Below the pieces are notes generated by a model that worked only from the letters and a program-made list of their open reading frames with translations, was not told the origin of the DNA and searched no databases. A DNA stretch of 6,678 bases. It comes from an uncultured Bacilli bacterium (lineage in GTDB: Bacteria; Bacillota_I; Bacilli_A; RF39; UBA660). The position numbers and the translations under genes are program-made. Positions 4,654 to 6,678 of this stretch are shown here, one piece after another. Where the stretch lies: assembly GCA_947624845.1 (NCBI GenBank), contig CANQMB010000063.1, positions 1-6,678 on the forward strand. The letters are read 5' to 3'. Within the stretch, counting starts at the first letter, position 1. Each line of letters starts with the position of its first letter.

Positions 4654-5736
4654 ATGTTTATTCTAGAAATCAATGAAGAATTAATAGAGGCTTGTAAAGA
4701 TCCTGGATTAGTCTCCATTTTAAAAATCATTCAAAATGGTTTATCGATTGTTCGAATTATCGTACCAATTATTTTGATTATTTCTATGATTTGGATTATT
4801 ACAAAAATGCTAGTGAATCCTGAAGAAAAAAAATATGTGAAATTACTTCGAAATAGCGTTTTAGCAGCGGTTATTGTCTTTTTCATTCCAACTCTTTTAA
4901 ATTTAGCGATGAGTTGGCTCGATGATTCCTTTAGTGTAACTGCTTGTTGGAATGTAGCAAAAAGCCAAGAAAATCTTGTGAATTGGAATGATCCAGGGGA
5001 AGTCAAAGAGGATCCAAATAAGAAAAAATTACCTACTAGTTCCGATGTTGGATATGCGGATGAACAAAAGAAAGATTCTACTACGACGAGTTCTTCTACT
5101 CAAAAAAAAAAGGGAAGCGAGGCTATAATCACTTGCGGAGATTACTATAATAAAAAATTAATCGAAGCTGTAAAAAAAGGAGAAAAATGGGTTTATAGTA
5201 ATTCTAATAAATATGTAAAACAGAGTGGTACTTTTGAGCAAATGTTAAAAGGCAAAATCCGCGGTGGAAATTGTGCTTCGATTGCCAATTGGGCTTTTCG
5301 TGATATGGGAATTATTTCAAATGGTGAAAAGTTCTATGGAGATAGTAATGGAAAAATTAGACATTATAACTCTGGGGATAAAAAAATAAAATCGAAATTA
5401 GATAAAGCTTGTAAAATTATTAAAACGAGCGGAAAAAGTTTTAGTAGTTTAGTAAAAGAGGGGAAAGTCAAAGCAGGAGATGTCATTATTGGAAAGGGAC
5501 ATACCTATGTTTATCGAGGGGGATCCCAAGTTTTTGCCAGTGGTCATGATTCTAAATGGCATACGGATAGTTCTGTAAAGACTGAGGATAGTAGAAAAGC
5601 AGTATTTGAAAAGTGGATTATTAATTATAAAGGAACGTATGATGCCAAATTTAAACCTACTTATATTATTCGAATTAAAGATGATTTTGTACCTAAATAT
5701 TATCGAGATAGTAAAGGAAATTTAATAAAGAATTAG
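4654..5736 (+). CDS. Paralogous two-helix membrane protein with divergent papain-like (NlpC/P60- or CHAP-like) domain
   Basis: This is a 360-residue protein. Residues 1-100 match the first paralog position by position: C14, PGLVSILKII, helix about 31-52, NPEEKKYVKLLR (55-66), helix about 68-87, NLAMSW, VTACW (C98). A low-complexity Lys/Ser/Thr/Asp linker follows (about 110-155). The C-terminal domain is not a standard NlpC/P60, but its layout is suggestive. GGNCASIANWAF (204-215) offers a candidate nucleophile C207. VKAGDVIIGKGHTYVYRGG (272-290) offers H283 in the position of the GD.i...GHv.iy motif, followed by VFASGHDS with H298/D299. I infer a papain-like hydrolase fold, either active on peptidoglycan or peptide, or a binding variant. 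Additional Cys (C161, C253) are absent from the neighbour's domain. The gene is almost certainly co-transcribed with the first paralog and is followed by an AT-rich terminator. The function of the catalytic-looking domain is not recognised with certainty. Confidence 0.75.
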   Translation: MFILEINEELIEACKDPGLVSILKIIQNGLSIVRIIVPIILIISMIWIITKMLVNPEEKKYVKLLRNSVLAAVIVFFIPTLLNLAMSWLDDSFSVTACWNVAKSQENLVNWNDPGEVKEDPNKKKLPTSSDVGYADEQKKDSTTTSSSTQKKKGSEAIITCGDYYNKKLIEAVKKGEKWVYSNSNKYVKQSGTFEQMLKGKIRGGNCASIANWAFRDMGIISNGEKFYGDSNGKIRHYNSGDKKIKSKLDKACKIIKTSGKSFSSLVKEGKVKAGDVIIGKGHTYVYRGGSQVFASGHDSKWHTDSSVKTEDSRKAVFEKWIINYKGTYDAKFKPTYIIRIKDDFVPKYYRDSKGNLIKN

Positions 5737-5765
5737 AAATTATTTATAAAAATTTCTTTTTTTTT
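5735..5765 (+). terminator. Weak AT-rich intrinsic terminator after the paralog pair
   Basis: AGAAATT (5735-5741) pairs with AATTTCT (5751-5757) around a 9-nt loop. A run of nine T residues follows (5757-5765). The stem has only one G-C pair, so its strength is uncertain, but the T-run and position after the stop fit termination. Confidence 0.6.
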
Positions 5766-5772
5766 GGAAGTG

Positions 5773-5781
5773 TGCTATAAT
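5773..5781 (+). promoter_or_regulatory. Extended -10 promoter of the DHH phosphoesterase gene
   Basis: TGCTATAAT is a TGnTATAAT extended -10 (hexamer 5776-5781). The -35 position at 17 bp falls in TTTCTT (5753-5758), inside the terminator arm and T-run, so the -35 is weak. Transcription would start near 5788, giving a leader of about 25 nt. Confidence 0.7.
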
Positions 5782-5813
5782 AGTAAAACAAAAAGAAAGA
5801 AGCATGATTTTAA

Positions 5814-6678
5814 ATGAAAAAAATGGCGGAAATCAAACATTTAAAAGAAGTCTTGGATGAAAAAATTATGCAGTCTTCTCAGGTGTTTGTCACTTCTCAT
5901 ATTATTCCAGATTTAGATGCAATTGCCTCTATGGTAGGAATTGTAAATATTTGCCATAGTTTTGGGAAACAATCCTATGTTTTACTTGATGAGGATATTT
6001 CTAAAGTAGAAGATCGAAGCATCCGTGAAATTTTGATTGATGTAAAACAACAATATCCTGTTATTGATGTGGAAAAATATCGTTCTATAAAAACAGAGAA
6101 GGATTTATTGATCATGACTGATGTGAATAAAGATTATCGGACGATTGTGAAGAATGATTTAAATAATTTCCAGGACATTATTGTAATTGATCATCATGAA
6201 ACTGATGATTATACGGTTAAAACCGCTTATTTATACATTAATCCAGATATTTCAAGTGCTAGTGAAATTGTAACGAATTTGCTTCATCGCTATCGAATTG
6301 ATTATGATAAAGATTGTGCTAACTACTTATATGCTGGAATTTTATTAGATACCAATAATTTGACGAAAAATGTTACCGCAGATACTCATATGATTGCAAG
6401 TAAATTAGTAAAACATGGAGCAGATATTTCTTATGTATCTAGTTTGTTTTTAGATGATTTTGAAAATGATCGAAAGATTCAAGAATTAATTGGATATGCC
6501 AATTTACATACCTATAGTTATATGATTACTTTAGGAAAGGATCGGATTTATACGCGTAGTGATTTAGCGAAAGCGGCCGATTATCTGTTGAAGTTTAGTG
6601 GGGATGCTTCTTTTGCAATTGGAAAATTAGAAGAAAGTTTAATTGGGATCAGCGGCCGTAGTAAAGGAAAGATTCATG
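5814..6678 (+). CDS. Stand-alone DHH-DHHA1 phosphoesterase, GdpP-catalytic-domain-like (3' partial)
   Basis: The frame opens at ATG 5814 and stays open to the window edge, giving 288 residues. The DHH domain shows HIIPDLDAIAS (H29, D33, D35), IMTDVNK (D103), IDHHET (D126, H127, H128) and GILLDTNN (D179), the complete metal-binding set of the family. ISSASEIVTNLL (146-157) matches the SS.sE.vt motif of GdpP. The DHHA1 part ends with AADYLL, ASFAIGK and GISGRSKGKIH; probably only the last few tens of residues, including a GGGH-type motif, are missing. In GdpP these domains hydrolyse c-di-AMP to pApA, but follow two membrane helices, PAS and degenerate GGDEF domains. Here the protein begins about 20 residues before the DHH domain, so it is cytosolic and lacks that sensor. 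A Pde2-like or nanoRNase (NrnA-like) activity is the alternative. The Shine-Dalgarno is poor (GAAAGAAG, 11 nt away); ATG 5823 is a possible second start. Confidence 0.85.
   Translation, partial: MKKMAEIKHLKEVLDEKIMQSSQVFVTSHIIPDLDAIASMVGIVNICHSFGKQSYVLLDEDISKVEDRSIREILIDVKQQYPVIDVEKYRSIKTEKDLLIMTDVNKDYRTIVKNDLNNFQDIIVIDHHETDDYTVKTAYLYINPDISSASEIVTNLLHRYRIDYDKDCANYLYAGILLDTNNLTKNVTADTHMIASKLVKHGADISYVSSLFLDDFENDRKIQELIGYANLHTYSYMITLGKDRIYTRSDLAKAADYLLKFSGDASFAIGKLEESLIGISGRSKGKIH

Noticed and set aside
4024..5006. Two reverse-strand open frames (4024-4221 and 4731-5006)
   Set aside because: Both are antisense to the membrane module of the paralogs; the hydrophobic look comes from AT-rich codons for Ile, Phe and Leu on the coding strand.
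3826..5736. Conjugative or integrative element suggested by the VirB2/TrbC-like hairpins and NlpC/P60 domain
   Set aside because: No relaxase, coupling protein, VirB4-type ATPase, integrase or attachment repeat is visible, and the pair sits between core genes.
5804..5860. Short + strand frame of 18 codons overlapping the start of the DHH gene
   Set aside because: Its Shine-Dalgarno is no better than that of the main gene, the peptide is unremarkable and it runs out of frame through the gene. A leader peptide cannot be excluded, but nothing supports it.
1..6678. CRISPR array, tRNA/rRNA genes, insertion sequence or riboswitch
   Set aside because: No regularly spaced repeats, cloverleaf-like segments, transposase frames with terminal inverted repeats, or long leaders were seen; the largest non-coding gap is about 100 bp.

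Overview
The window is strongly AT-rich, gene-dense and coded almost entirely on the + strand. It carries a core cluster typical of Firmicutes: ireB–ruvX–DUF1292–mltG–trmR, the yrzL–yrrK–yrzB–yrrL–yrrM order of Bacillus subtilis. TGA is used as a stop (ireB) and Trp is encoded by TGG, so the standard bacterial code applies and this is not a Mycoplasma-type recoded genome. Very low GC, Lys/Ile/Asn-rich proteins and the unusual neighbours suggest an uncultured, probably host-associated Bacilli lineage. That placement is inference; no rRNA or other taxonomic marker is present.

Layout. (1) Positions 1-311 hold the C-terminal end of a protein with a formylglycine-generating-enzyme / C-type-lectin-like ending, closed by a hairpin terminator. 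(2) A clear promoter (TTGAAA, 17 bp, extended -10) at 351-379 starts an operon: ireB (regulatory substrate of a PASTA Ser/Thr kinase), ruvX (Holliday-junction nuclease fold), a small DUF1292 protein, mltG (endolytic murein transglycosylase), trmR (tRNA wobble-uridine O-methyltransferase) and a membrane-anchored protein resembling DUF3298. These genes overlap or lie 2-24 bp apart. (3) A second extended -10 promoter at 3794-3802 precedes two tandem paralogous genes. They share an N-terminal two-helix membrane module of about 98 residues but carry different papain-like extracytoplasmic domains: a canonical NlpC/P60 domain in the first and a divergent domain in the second. A weak AT-rich terminator follows. 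(4) A third extended -10 promoter drives a stand-alone DHH-DHHA1 phosphoesterase, similar to the catalytic end of the c-di-AMP phosphodiesterase GdpP but without its membrane/PAS/GGDEF part; it runs off the window.

The common theme is the cell envelope. The operon pairs a wall-stress kinase substrate (IreB) and a glycan-strand-cutting enzyme (MltG) with two anchored candidate peptidoglycan or peptide hydrolases, next to a probable c-di-AMP hydrolase. The most novel part is the tandem paralog pair. Their shared VirB2/TrbC-pilin-like hairpin has a Cys on each side at identical spacing, with two different cysteine-hydrolase-like heads. Four genes have better starts than the longest open frame suggests, judged by Shine-Dalgarno placement (trmR, the DUF3298-like gene and both paralogs).
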